A DNA stretch of 64,000 nucleotides from an uncultured Pseudomonas sp. Its GTDB lineage: Bacteria > Pseudomonadota > Gammaproteobacteria > Pseudomonadales > Pseudomonadaceae. The notes under the pieces are model-generated. The model worked only from the letters and a program-made list of their open reading frames with translations, was not told the DNA's origin and searched no databases. Location of the stretch: positions 62,001 through 126,000 of the forward strand of contig NZ_CAMPHV010000011.1 of the NCBI RefSeq assembly GCF_946886105.1. Direction: 5' to 3'. Positions within the stretch are counted from its first letter, which is position 1. Every line of letters starts with the position of its first letter. Made by a program: the position numbers and the translations under genes. Below, one piece after another: positions 52,571-60,769 of this stretch.

Positions 52571-53416
52571 ATGACGACTGAACGACAGAACCTGGGTTTT
52601 GGTTTGGGGCTGCGCAGCACCTATTACCAGACCATTCTCGAACAGCGTCCGGCGATCGATTGGTTCGAAATCGTTTCCGAGAATTATCTGGTCGAGGGCG
52701 GCAAGGCCCTCTACTACCTGGATGCCATCGCCGAGCACTACCCGCTGGTGATGCATGGCGTGTCGCTGTCGATCGGCGGCCCGCACGAGTTGGATCGCGA
52801 CTACCTGCGACGTCTCAAACAGTTGGCCGCGCGGGTGCAGCCGCAATGGATCTCCGACCACCTGTGCTGGAGCCGCGGCAACGCCCATCAACTGCACGAC
52901 CTGCTGCCGCTGCCCTATACCGAGGAAAGCCTGCAGCACGTGGCCGCGCGGGTGCGCCAGGTGCAGGACGTGATCGAGCGGCCGCTGGTGCTGGAGAACG
53001 TCTCCAGCTACCTGCGCAGCGCCGACGATCAATTCAACGAATGGCAATTTCTCGCCGCGCTCAGCGAACTCAGCGGCTGCGAGTTACTGCTCGACGTCAA
53101 CAACGTCTACGTCAGCGCGCGCAACCATGGCTTCGATCCCTGGGAGTTCATCAGCGGTTTGCCGGCCGAGCGCATACGGCAGCTGCACCTGGCCGGGCAC
53201 AGCGACTACGGCAGCTACCTGATCGACACCCACGACCAGCCGGTTTGCGATCCGGTGTGGCAGCTCTACCAACGTACCCTGAGTCATCTCGGCATGGTCT
53301 CGACGTTGCTCGAGCGCGACGACCATTACCCGCCGCTCGATGAACTGCTCGGCGAACTGAACAAAGCCCGCGCCTGTGCCGCGGCGGCGCTCGGCGGGAG
53401 TGCGGCATGCGCCTGA
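52571..53416 (+). CDS. DUF692 multinuclear iron oxidase-like enzyme (BufB type)
   Basis: DUF692 (MNIO) enzymes have a TIM-barrel with two or three iron ions and oxidise cysteine or other residues in precursor peptides. The 281-residue protein shows typical ligands and strands: FEIVSENY, VMHGVSLSIG, ISDHLCWS, LVLENVSSYLR, LLLDVNNVYVSARNH, LHLAGH and DTHDQPV. The ATG at 52571 with CGAGGAG about 7 bases upstream is used; an in-frame start further upstream is less likely. It follows the precursor gene by 57 bases and overlaps the DUF2063 gene by 10. Confidence 0.92.
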   Translation: MTTERQNLGFGLGLRSTYYQTILEQRPAIDWFEIVSENYLVEGGKALYYLDAIAEHYPLVMHGVSLSIGGPHELDRDYLRRLKQLAARVQPQWISDHLCWSRGNAHQLHDLLPLPYTEESLQHVAARVRQVQDVIERPLVLENVSSYLRSADDQFNEWQFLAALSELSGCELLLDVNNVYVSARNHGFDPWEFISGLPAERIRQLHLAGHSDYGSYLIDTHDQPVCDPVWQLYQRTLSHLGMVSTLLERDDHYPPLDELLGELNKARACAAAALGGSAACA

Positions 53417-54186
53417 ACGACTGGCAACGCGAGGTCGAGGCCTACCTGTTGGGCGCGGATGCGACCCCCGCGCCAGCGCTGCGCGACAGCTTGCTCGGCA
53501 GTGCCGGGCTGGCGGTCGAGCAGGGCCTGGCGATTTATCACAACGCTTACCGCGCGCGCTTGCTCGAAGCGCTGCGCGGCGACTATCCGGCGGTGCACGG
53601 CTGGCTCGGCGACGAGGAGTTCGACGCCCTCGCCCTCGCCTATATCGACGCCCACCCCTCGCGGCACTTCAGCCTGCGCTGGCTGGGCGCCGAGCTGGCG
53701 GGTTTTATCGACGGCTTCCTGGTGCCGGAACAGGCGCAGCCGCTGAGCGAACTGGCGCGTTTGGAATGGGCCTTCACCCTGGCCTTCGACGCGCCCGAAG
53801 GCGAGCCCCTCGGTTTGGCGCAAATGGCCGAACTGCCGGCCGAGGCGTGGCCGAATCTGCAAGTGCGTTATCTGCCCAGCGTGCAGGTGCAACGCTGCCG
53901 CTACAACAGCCTGGCGATCTGGCGGGCGATCAAGGAACAGGCCGAGTTCCCCGGTAGCCAGGCCCTGGAGCAGGAGGAGCTGTGCCTGATCTGGCGCGAC
54001 GGTCTGGTCAGCCGCTACCGCAGCCTGGACCGCGCAGAAGCCAAGGCGCTATGCGGGATGACCGAGGAAGGTTGGAGTTTCGGCGAGCTATGTGCGCAGC
54101 TCGCCGAATATGCCGAGCAGGCGCCGTTGCAGGCGGCGACCTGGCTGCGCCAATGGCTCAACGACGGGCTATTGCGCCATTATTGA
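53407..54186 (+). CDS. DUF2063 partner protein (BufC type)
   Basis: A 259-residue protein with the DUF2063 N-terminal helical domain (LNDWQREVEAYLLG, GLAIYHNAYRARLLEALRGDYPAVHGWLGDEEFDALALAYI) and a second domain with LARLEWAFTLAFDAPEG. In MNIO systems this protein is thought to present the precursor to the DUF692 enzyme. The overlap of start and upstream stop suggests coupled translation. No membrane segment or signal is seen. Confidence 0.9.
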   Translation: MRLNDWQREVEAYLLGADATPAPALRDSLLGSAGLAVEQGLAIYHNAYRARLLEALRGDYPAVHGWLGDEEFDALALAYIDAHPSRHFSLRWLGAELAGFIDGFLVPEQAQPLSELARLEWAFTLAFDAPEGEPLGLAQMAELPAEAWPNLQVRYLPSVQVQRCRYNSLAIWRAIKEQAEFPGSQALEQEELCLIWRDGLVSRYRSLDRAEAKALCGMTEEGWSFGELCAQLAEYAEQAPLQAATWLRQWLNDGLLRHY

Positions 54187-54264
54187 GCCTGCCGGAATAG
54201 ACTGAACCGATTGCTGATCGGCCGAGTCAGCATCTCTACCTGGTTTGGAACGGTGGAGGACGCC

Positions 54265-55449
54265 ATGCTCGCCTATTTGCCGCCTGCCTTACGCGGAGTT
54301 CAACTGCCCCTGCGCGTGCGCCTGTGGAATGGCACGCAGCTCGACTTGGGCCCCGACCCACGACTGACCCTGGTGCTGACTGACCCGAGCCTGATGACGC
54401 AGCTGGCGCATCCGAGCCTGGACGTACTCGGCAGCGCCTATGTAGAAGGCCGCATGGAGCTCGAAGGGCCGATCGATGCGGTGATCGAGCTGGGCGACAC
54501 GCTCAGCCAACTGCTGCTCGACGACGACTACCAGGAGGCGCAATCGCCCGGCGTGCACGACAAAACCAGCGATGCCGCGGCCATCAGCTATCACTACGAC
54601 CTTTCCAACGACTTCTATGCGCTCTGGCTGGATCGCGAAATGGTCTATTCCTGCGCCTATTACGAAACCGGCTACGAAGACCTCAGCCAGGCCCAGCAGG
54701 CCAAGTTGCGCCACCTGTGCCGCAAGCTGCGCCTGCAACCGGGCGAACGGTTGCTCGATGTCGGGTGCGGTTGGGGCGGGCTGGCGCGCTTCGCCGCCCG
54801 CGAATTCGGTGTCGAGGTGCTCGGCATCACCCTCAGCCAGGCCCAATTGGAATGGGGCCGGCGGCGGGTCGCGGAGGAGGGGCTGGGCCAGCAGGTGCGC
54901 CTGGAATTCATGGACTACCGCGACCTGCCGCAGAACCAGGGCTTCGACAAAGTCGTCAGCGTCGGCATGTTCGAGCATGTCGGCCACGTCAACCTGCCGC
55001 TCTATTGCCAGCGCCTGTTCGGCGCCTTGAAGGCCGGCGGTCTGGTGATGAACCACGGCATCACCGCCCGCCATAGCGACGGCCGGCCGGTCGGGCGCGG
55101 CGCTGGCGAATTTATCGGGCGCTATGTGTTTCCCCAGGGCGAGCTGCCGCATCTGGCGACCATGGCCCGGGTACTCAGCGATGCGGGGCTGGAGGTGGTC
55201 GATGTGGAGAGCCTGCGGCGCCACTATGCGCGCACCCTGCAACAGTGGAGCGCGCGCCTGGAGGCGCAGTTGGACAAGGCCACTGGCATGGTGTCCGCCC
55301 AGGTTCTGCGCATCTGGCGCCTGTACCTGGCCGGCTGCGCCTACGGCTTCGCCCACGGCTGGATCAATCTGCATCAGATTCTCGCGGTGAAACCGTTCGA
55401 TGATGGCAGCCACCCGTTGCCCTGGACCCGCGCCGATTTATATCGCTGA
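54265..55449 (+). CDS. cfa: Cyclopropane-fatty-acyl-phospholipid synthase-like methyltransferase
   Basis: The 394-residue enzyme would add a methylene bridge from SAM across lipid double bonds in membranes, usually in stationary phase. It shows the CFA pattern: DAAAISYHYDLSNDFYALWLD, MVYSCAYYE, the SAM loop LLDVGCGWGGLARFAAREFG, GITLSQAQLEWGR, and VSVGMFEHVGHVNLPLY. The C-terminal W..RL.....F..GW segment is also present. The ATG at 54265 with GGAGGA 5 bases upstream is chosen; upstream in-frame TTG 54211 lacks support. Several Cfa-like enzymes exist per Pseudomonas genome, so the exact lipid product is not certain. Confidence 0.88.
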   Translation: MLAYLPPALRGVQLPLRVRLWNGTQLDLGPDPRLTLVLTDPSLMTQLAHPSLDVLGSAYVEGRMELEGPIDAVIELGDTLSQLLLDDDYQEAQSPGVHDKTSDAAAISYHYDLSNDFYALWLDREMVYSCAYYETGYEDLSQAQQAKLRHLCRKLRLQPGERLLDVGCGWGGLARFAAREFGVEVLGITLSQAQLEWGRRRVAEEGLGQQVRLEFMDYRDLPQNQGFDKVVSVGMFEHVGHVNLPLYCQRLFGALKAGGLVMNHGITARHSDGRPVGRGAGEFIGRYVFPQGELPHLATMARVLSDAGLEVVDVESLRRHYARTLQQWSARLEAQLDKATGMVSAQVLRIWRLYLAGCAYGFAHGWINLHQILAVKPFDDGSHPLPWTRADLYR

Positions 55450-55533
55450 AGCATTCAGGGCATTTTTCTTCAATACCGCACACCGCGCACCCGTCAGTCT
55501 TACCGCTCTTTCGATGAACTGAATGGGTGTGCA

Positions 55534-56121
55534 ATGACGGTATTACTTTCCATGGCGGCCTTTGCCCTGGCCGCTTCGATTTCCCCTGGCCCGGTCAATC
55601 TGGTGGCATTGAGCGCCGGCGCCCGTTATGGCCTGCGCGCCAGCCTGCGGCATGTGACCGGAGCGACCCTGGGTTTTACCCTGCTGTTACTGGCCGTTGG
55701 CCTGGGCTTGCAGCAACTGCTGCAGCAGTTGCCTACGTTGAAGATGCTGCTGCACTGGTCCGGCGTGGCGTTCCTGCTCTATATGGCCTACGGCCTGGCG
55801 CGCGACGACGGTCGGCTCGACAGCGACAAAACGCAACGGGCACCGGGGCTGTTCACCGGCGCGGCGATGCAGTGGCTCAACCCCAAGGCGTGGCTGGCGT
55901 CCCTGGCCGGCATAGGGGCGTTTGCGGCCGATGGCGAGTTGCGGGTAATCGGCCAGTTCGCCGCGCTGTACTTCGTCATCTGCTACCTGTCGATCGCCTG
56001 CTGGGCCTATGCCGGCGCTTTTTTGCGCCCCTACCTCGAGCAGCCGCGGCGTATGCGTCTGTTCAATCGTGCCCTGGCCTTGCTGCTGGCGGCCTCGGCG
56101 CTCTACCTGCTGCTGGCCTGA
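55534..56121 (+). CDS. LysE/RhtB-family amino acid exporter
   Basis: A 195-residue membrane protein with about six hydrophobic segments and the family start AFALAASISPGPVNLVALSAGARYG (the PGP motif), GATLGFTLLLLAVGLGLQ, and QWLNPKAWLASLAGIGAF. LysE/RhtB members export amino acids or related compounds. The stop is adjacent to the stop of the AraC-type gene on the other strand, so the pair converge. The AraC regulator may control it, as such pairs are common. Confidence 0.93.
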   Translation: MTVLLSMAAFALAASISPGPVNLVALSAGARYGLRASLRHVTGATLGFTLLLLAVGLGLQQLLQQLPTLKMLLHWSGVAFLLYMAYGLARDDGRLDSDKTQRAPGLFTGAAMQWLNPKAWLASLAGIGAFAADGELRVIGQFAALYFVICYLSIACWAYAGAFLRPYLEQPRRMRLFNRALALLLAASALYLLLA

Positions 56122-56952
56122 TCAGCCGGTATGCCGGTATTGGCCGGGCGTCGCGGCGAGCAATTGCTTGAAGGTGCGTTGCAGATGCGCCTGATCGGCG
56201 AAGCCGGCGGCCAGGGCGACCTCAGCGATCTGCCCGCCGCGCCTGAGACGCGCCTGGGCGAACTGCACGCGGCTGTTGATCAGGTAGGCGTGCGGGGTCA
56301 TGCCGTAGCAGCGGCGGAAACTGCGGTTCAGGTAGGAGGGGGAAAGCCCGACCGCTGCACAGATATCCTCCAGCTTCAGCGCCTCGGTGCAACGCTCGCG
56401 GATCAGCTCGGCGGCCAGACGGATACGCGGGTTGTCCTCGCGACGCTCGACCGGCGCTGGGTTCAGGCGTTGCTGCAACTCGCCGAAAAACTCCAGCAGC
56501 GCGCAATGCTTTTGCAGGGGATCGGCCTGCTCGTCGATGAGCAGGCGATAAAGACGGTTCAGGCCGCGATAGAGCGTCGGGTCGTGGCTGAGGATATCGG
56601 CGAAGGCGCGTAGCGGTTGGTTGCGACTGAAACCCAGCTGGTGCTGCAACTCGGTCAGCCAGGCCACGTCGACGTAGAACATGCGGTAGGACCACGGTTG
56701 GCCGTCGATCGGGTTGCACGCGTGCACGTCGCCCGGGTTCATCAGCACCACGGTGCCGGCGGCGATCCGCTCGTGCGCTTTTTCATTGAGGTAGGTGCTG
56801 CGGCCGCGGGTGATCGCACCGATGGAAAAGACCTCGTGGGAGTGCGGCGCATAGCACAGCTGGCGCCCATCCAGCACATCCCGTGCTTCCACGAATGGCA
56901 GTTGCGAGTCGCGCCAGAAGCGCGGGATGGTTGCCGGATCGGGCTTGGCCAT
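56122..56952 (-). CDS. AraC-family transcriptional regulator
   Basis: A 276-residue regulator with an N-terminal cupin-like AraC_binding domain (CYAPHSHEVFSIGAITRGRSTY, VVLMNPGDVHACNPID) and two C-terminal helix-turn-helix motifs. The first is LKLEDICAAVGLSPSYLNRSFRRCYGMTPHAYL; the second is QIAEVALAAGFADQAHLQRTFKQLLAATPGQYR. It ends one base from the LysE gene. Its start lies 128 bases from the sensor kinase start on the other strand. Confidence 0.93.
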   Translation of the reverse strand: MAKPDPATIPRFWRDSQLPFVEARDVLDGRQLCYAPHSHEVFSIGAITRGRSTYLNEKAHERIAAGTVVLMNPGDVHACNPIDGQPWSYRMFYVDVAWLTELQHQLGFSRNQPLRAFADILSHDPTLYRGLNRLYRLLIDEQADPLQKHCALLEFFGELQQRLNPAPVERREDNPRIRLAAELIRERCTEALKLEDICAAVGLSPSYLNRSFRRCYGMTPHAYLINSRVQFAQARLRRGGQIAEVALAAGFADQAHLQRTFKQLLAATPGQYRHTG

Positions 56953-57080
56953 GCCTGTACGTCCGTGGGGGTGTCGGTCGAGGGACTATAGCCGCTCGCG
57001 ACCGCCGAACAAACCGCCCGAGCTGCACGCGCTCGGCGGTTTGCCTTACCATGCCGGGATTGCCTCGCTGCGAGCCGCGC

Positions 57081-58829
57081 ATGCCTACTCTTGTTTTGCG
57101 TTACCGGGTGCTGTTGCTGGTGCTGCTGATCCTCGGCGGCCTGTTCGCCAGTATCTGGTTGGCCGGGCGCTATGCCGAGCAGCGCGCCTGGCAGGAGCGC
57201 AGCGTCGAGGCACGCGGCCAGTTGCAGCTGTATGCGCAGGCGATCCACACCCTGGTCGAGCGCTTCCGCTCGGTCCCCGAGGTGCTGGCGCTGGACAGCG
57301 ATATCCGCGCCTTGCTGCGTGCGCCGACGGACCGTTTGCTGGTCGAGAAACTCAATCAACGTCTCGAACGCCTGAATGCCGCCGCCGGCTCCACGGTGCT
57401 CTATCTGCTCGATGCCGGGGGCGAAACCCTGGCGGCGAGCAACTGGCGCGACTGGAGCAGCTTCGTCGGCAACAACTACGCCTTCCGTCCGTATTTCCAG
57501 GATGCCGTGCGCCAGTCCTCCGGGCGCTATTTCGCGGTAGGGGTGACCACCGGCATTCCCGGCTATTTCCTTTCCCATGCGGTGCGCGACGAAGCCGGCG
57601 CGGTACTCGGTGTGCTGGTGGTGAAACTCGAACTCGAAGACTTGCAGAAGGAATGGGCCAGCCAGAGCGGCGTCCTGCTGGTGGCCGACAGCTACTCGGT
57701 GGTGATCCTCAGCAACCGTCCGGAATGGCGTTTCCGCGCCCTGGAGGCGTTGAGCGAACAGGCCCGCGCCGAACTGGTGGAGGTGCGCAAATATGCCGAG
57801 CAGGCATTGCAACCGCTGCCCAGCCAGCTGTTGCGGCAGATCGACGGCAATGCGCAATGGCGCCGGGTCAGCGGCCCGAGTGGCGAGCGCGATTATCTGT
57901 GGCAGCGCATGCCGCTGGCCGAAGAAGGCTGGACCCTGCACCTGTTGCAGGAGCCGGCAGTCCTCGCCGATAGCGTCCGCAGCTATCGCCTGGCCGCCGC
58001 CGGGGTGTGGATGACCCTGGCGTTCCTGCTGCTGTTCCTCGCGCAAAAGCGCAAGAACCAACGCTTGCAGGCGGGCATCCGCGAGCGCCTGGAGCGCGAG
58101 GTGACGCTGCGCACCGCGGAGCTGCGTGAAGCCCAGGAAGGCCTGGTGCATGCGGCGAAAATGGCGGCTCTGGGGCAGATGTCGGCGGCCATGGCCCATG
58201 AAATCAATCAGCCACTGACCGCCATGCAAATGCAGTTGGGCAGCCTGCGCCTGTTGCTCGACAGCGGCCGCGAGGACGATGTGCGCGAAGGGCTGAAGCG
58301 TATCGATGGCTTGCTGCAACGCATGGCCGGGCTGACCGGCCACCTGAAAACCTTCGCCCGCAAGAGCCCGGCGGGTTTGAGCGAGCGCCTGTCGCTGAGC
58401 GATGTGCTGGCCCAGGCCCTGCAATTGCTGGAGTTGCGAATTCGCAATGAACGTGTCGAGTTATACAGCGAACTTGACGCGAACATCATGGTATTGGGCG
58501 ATGCCATCCGCCTCGAACAGGTACTGCTCAACCTGCTGCACAATGCCTTGGATGCCATGAGCGGAGCTGTAACGCGGCGCCTGCGCATTCGCATCTACCG
58601 CGAGAGCGAACACTGCCTGTTGAGCGTGGCCGACAGCGGCGGCGGCATTGCCGAGCAGGATCTGCCGCATATTTTCGAGCCCTTCTACACCACCAAACCG
58701 GTGGGCGCAGGCCTGGGCCTGGGGCTGGCGGTGTCCTACGGCATCGTCCGCGAACTCGGCGGCAGCCTGGAGGCGAGCAATGGCGAGCAGGGCGCTGTAT
58801 TTACCCTGCGTTTGCCGGCAGCGCCCTGA
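57081..58829 (+). CDS. DctB-like C4-dicarboxylate-type sensor histidine kinase
   Basis: The 582-residue kinase has an N-terminal membrane helix (LLLVLLILGGLFASIWLAG), a periplasmic double Cache/PAS-like domain at about 30-300 with NNYAFRPYFQDAVRQSSGRYFAVG, and a second membrane helix (LAAAGVWMTLAFLLLFLA). The HisKA box is AAMAHEINQPLTAM with H373. The ATPase has the N box LLNLLHNALDAM, then VADSGGGI and FYTTKPVGAGLGLGLAVSYGI. This is the DctB architecture. Its likely partner is the DctD-like activator at 60770, which is not adjacent. The ATG at 57081 is preferred; an in-frame ATG lies at 57051. Confidence 0.9.
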   Translation: MPTLVLRYRVLLLVLLILGGLFASIWLAGRYAEQRAWQERSVEARGQLQLYAQAIHTLVERFRSVPEVLALDSDIRALLRAPTDRLLVEKLNQRLERLNAAAGSTVLYLLDAGGETLAASNWRDWSSFVGNNYAFRPYFQDAVRQSSGRYFAVGVTTGIPGYFLSHAVRDEAGAVLGVLVVKLELEDLQKEWASQSGVLLVADSYSVVILSNRPEWRFRALEALSEQARAELVEVRKYAEQALQPLPSQLLRQIDGNAQWRRVSGPSGERDYLWQRMPLAEEGWTLHLLQEPAVLADSVRSYRLAAAGVWMTLAFLLLFLAQKRKNQRLQAGIRERLEREVTLRTAELREAQEGLVHAAKMAALGQMSAAMAHEINQPLTAMQMQLGSLRLLLDSGREDDVREGLKRIDGLLQRMAGLTGHLKTFARKSPAGLSERLSLSDVLAQALQLLELRIRNERVELYSELDANIMVLGDAIRLEQVLLNLLHNALDAMSGAVTRRLRIRIYRESEHCLLSVADSGGGIAEQDLPHIFEPFYTTKPVGAGLGLGLAVSYGIVRELGGSLEASNGEQGAVFTLRLPAAP

Positions 58830-59086
58830 CCTGTCGCTGCGCTTGCTGACGCCCTGTCGGGTTACGCGGCGTTGGAATCACATGGTGTCGGTAATTCGCT
58901 GGCGCCGCTAACCCGACCTACGGTCTGTATTGACCCTGCGTTTGCCGCCAGTGCCAAATCAGTAGGGTGGGTTAGTGGCGCAGAGCAGCAGACGCAAAAA
59001 CAACAACGTTATTCGAGCGCCACGTAACCCACCACTGACGGCACCGCGTTATCTGCATTTGGTGGGTTGCGTGCTGCGCCGGCTGT
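58830..59086. repeat. Two REP-like palindromes downstream of the sensor kinase
   Basis: The gap to the MITE-like element contains no gene. It has an imperfect inverted repeat GTCGGGTTACGCGGCG (58856-58871) with CGCCGCTAACCCGAC (58903-58917). A second pair is GGTGGGTTAGTGGCG (58966-58980) with a matching CGCCACGTAACCCACC (59018-59033). Such GTGGGTT...AACCCAC palindromes look like dispersed Pseudomonas REP sequences and may also limit read-through. Confidence 0.6.
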
Positions 59087-59248
59087 CTAGCAGGCCGTTG
59101 AAAAACTACCTGCGTTGGCAATACGGCGTTAAAAACGGCCTCAAAATGCTCATTTACAACACGTAAACTCCGCTTTTTCGGCTGTTTTTGTGGGGACGCC
59201 TAGTCCTTGTCTTGCCTGCCTCGCCTACATTTTTCAACGGCCTGCTAG
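59087..59248. repeat. MITE-like inverted-repeat element, copy 2
   Basis: A 162-bp element with perfect 19-bp terminal inverted repeats (CTAGCAGGCCGTTGAAAAA and its complement). Its interior matches copy 1 at 51933, including ACTACCTGCGTTG and AATGCTCATTTACA. It encodes no protein. Its right end supplies the stop codon of the adjacent LysR gene. Confidence 0.88.
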
Positions 59249-60144
59249 CTGCCGGTTAAGCTGCATTCAGGCGGTAGCGGCATCTGCTCAACCTCCTGCG
59301 CCAGCCATTGGCAGAACGACTCGGCGTGCTGGTGCCGCGCTCGGCTGCGCGCCACATAGCGATAGCCGCTGCGCTGAAAGCCGAAGGGCGCCAACAGACG
59401 GCCGGCGCGCACCTCGTCGGCGACCAGATGCCAAGGCGCCACGCTGACCCCGAGGCCGCCAAGCGCGGCTTCCAGGTTGAAGTAGTAGTGCTCGAACTCG
59501 GCGCCCGTGGCGTCCAGCGGCGGTATCCCGAGCGACTCGCACCACATCGTCCAGGCATTGCGTCGGGTTCTCGTGCGTAGCAGCGGCAGGCCCGCCAGAT
59601 TCGCAACCTTGTCGAGTTGCAGCGTGGCGGCCAGAGCGGGCGTGAGCACCGCGCCGAGGTATTCGGGGAAGAGTTTCCGGGTCGGCTCCTGCACCGCCTG
59701 CGCCTGTACATCGATCACCACGTCGTAGCGCTCGTCCGAGGGCTGCGCCTGTGCGTTGCTGGTGCTCAAACGTACCTCGATGCCGGGGTGCAGCGCGTTG
59801 AAGCGATACAGCCGGGGGATCAGCCAGCGCATGCTGAAGCTGCCCAGGCAGCAGACATCCAGGGTGCCCTGCGCTTGCTCGACGACCGCGCGCAGGCTGC
59901 TTTCCATCTGGTCGAACGCCGCTGACAAACCGGGCAACAGCGCACGGCCATGGTCGGTCAGCAGCGGCTTGTTTTTCGACCCCTCGAACAGGCTCAGGCC
60001 CAGGCTGGTTTCCAGCTGACGCACTTGCCGGCTGATCGCGCCGGGGGTCACCGAGAGTTCATCGGCGGCCGCGGTCATGCGGCCGAGGCGGGCGGCGGCT
60101 TCGAAGGCGCGTAAGGCGTTCAGGGAGGGTAGGTGACGTTTCAT
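59245..60144 (-). CDS. LysR-family regulator (GcvA-like)
   Basis: A 299-residue LysR regulator with the N-terminal helix-turn-helix (LPSLNALRAFEAAARLGRMTAAADELSVTPGAISRQVRQLE) and a substrate-binding domain. The start is the ATG at 60144. The stop codon TAG is the end of the MITE-like element, so the final residues (ECSLTGS) abut the insertion and the C-terminus may have been altered. It is divergent from the tautomerase gene across 148 bp, the usual arrangement for a LysR regulator and its target. Confidence 0.92.
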   Translation of the reverse strand: MKRHLPSLNALRAFEAAARLGRMTAAADELSVTPGAISRQVRQLETSLGLSLFEGSKNKPLLTDHGRALLPGLSAAFDQMESSLRAVVEQAQGTLDVCCLGSFSMRWLIPRLYRFNALHPGIEVRLSTSNAQAQPSDERYDVVIDVQAQAVQEPTRKLFPEYLGAVLTPALAATLQLDKVANLAGLPLLRTRTRRNAWTMWCESLGIPPLDATGAEFEHYYFNLEAALGGLGVSVAPWHLVADEVRAGRLLAPFGFQRSGYRYVARSRARHQHAESFCQWLAQEVEQMPLPPECSLTGS

Positions 60145-60292
60145 TATGTGAGTTTAGATCACATAGCCAAGCCGAGAAAATCGCTTTTCTGCAGTGCCGA
60201 TTTATCGAAATCTCTCGTTCGCTGGGCGCTCGATAAGAACTCCCGGTAGGCCGTGATCGGCCTCAACGCGAATTCATGAGAGGAAAAATCAA

Positions 60293-60700
60293 ATGCCGTT
60301 TGTGCGGACCTATGTGCATAAAAATACCAGCCAGAATCAGCGCGAACTGATCGTCGAAGGCATCCATCGCGCTTTGGTCGACAGCATCGGCATGCCGGAA
60401 GCGGAGTTGTTCAACCTGGTGGCGGAGTATGCTTCGGAGCAATTTTTCTATGACCGGAGCTTTAACGGCATCGCCCGCTCGGAACGCTTGGTGGTGGTGG
60501 AAATCACCCTGCGCCGCGGCCGTAGCGACGCGATGAAGCGCGACCTGTATGCGGCGATTGCGCAGAATCTGGAGCGCGAATGCGCGATGTCCAGCCGGGA
60601 TATTTTTATTTTCATGCACGAGAACGACTACTCCGACTGGTCCGTGGGCAACGGCATTTTCGCCATGGCGCTGGTCCAGCAGATCGGCAGCGGCAGCTAG
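60293..60700 (+). CDS. Tautomerase-superfamily protein
   Basis: A 135-residue protein starting MPFVRTYV, so that Pro is N-terminal after Met removal, as required for catalysis in the 4-oxalocrotonate tautomerase superfamily. It continues with QRELIVEGIHRALVDSIGMP, typical of the beta-alpha-beta unit, and a second such unit from about 65. The length fits the longer members such as malonate semialdehyde decarboxylase-like proteins. The substrate is unknown. It is divergent from the LysR regulator, which probably controls it. A GAGAGGAA ribosome-binding site precedes it. Confidence 0.85.
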   Translation: MPFVRTYVHKNTSQNQRELIVEGIHRALVDSIGMPEAELFNLVAEYASEQFFYDRSFNGIARSERLVVVEITLRRGRSDAMKRDLYAAIAQNLERECAMSSRDIFIFMHENDYSDWSVGNGIFAMALVQQIGSGS

Positions 60701-60769
60701 CGGGACGGCAACAGACCCTAGAGAATTCTGCCGACGTCGCTACACTGCGGCGTTCAAGCAGGAGGTGTT

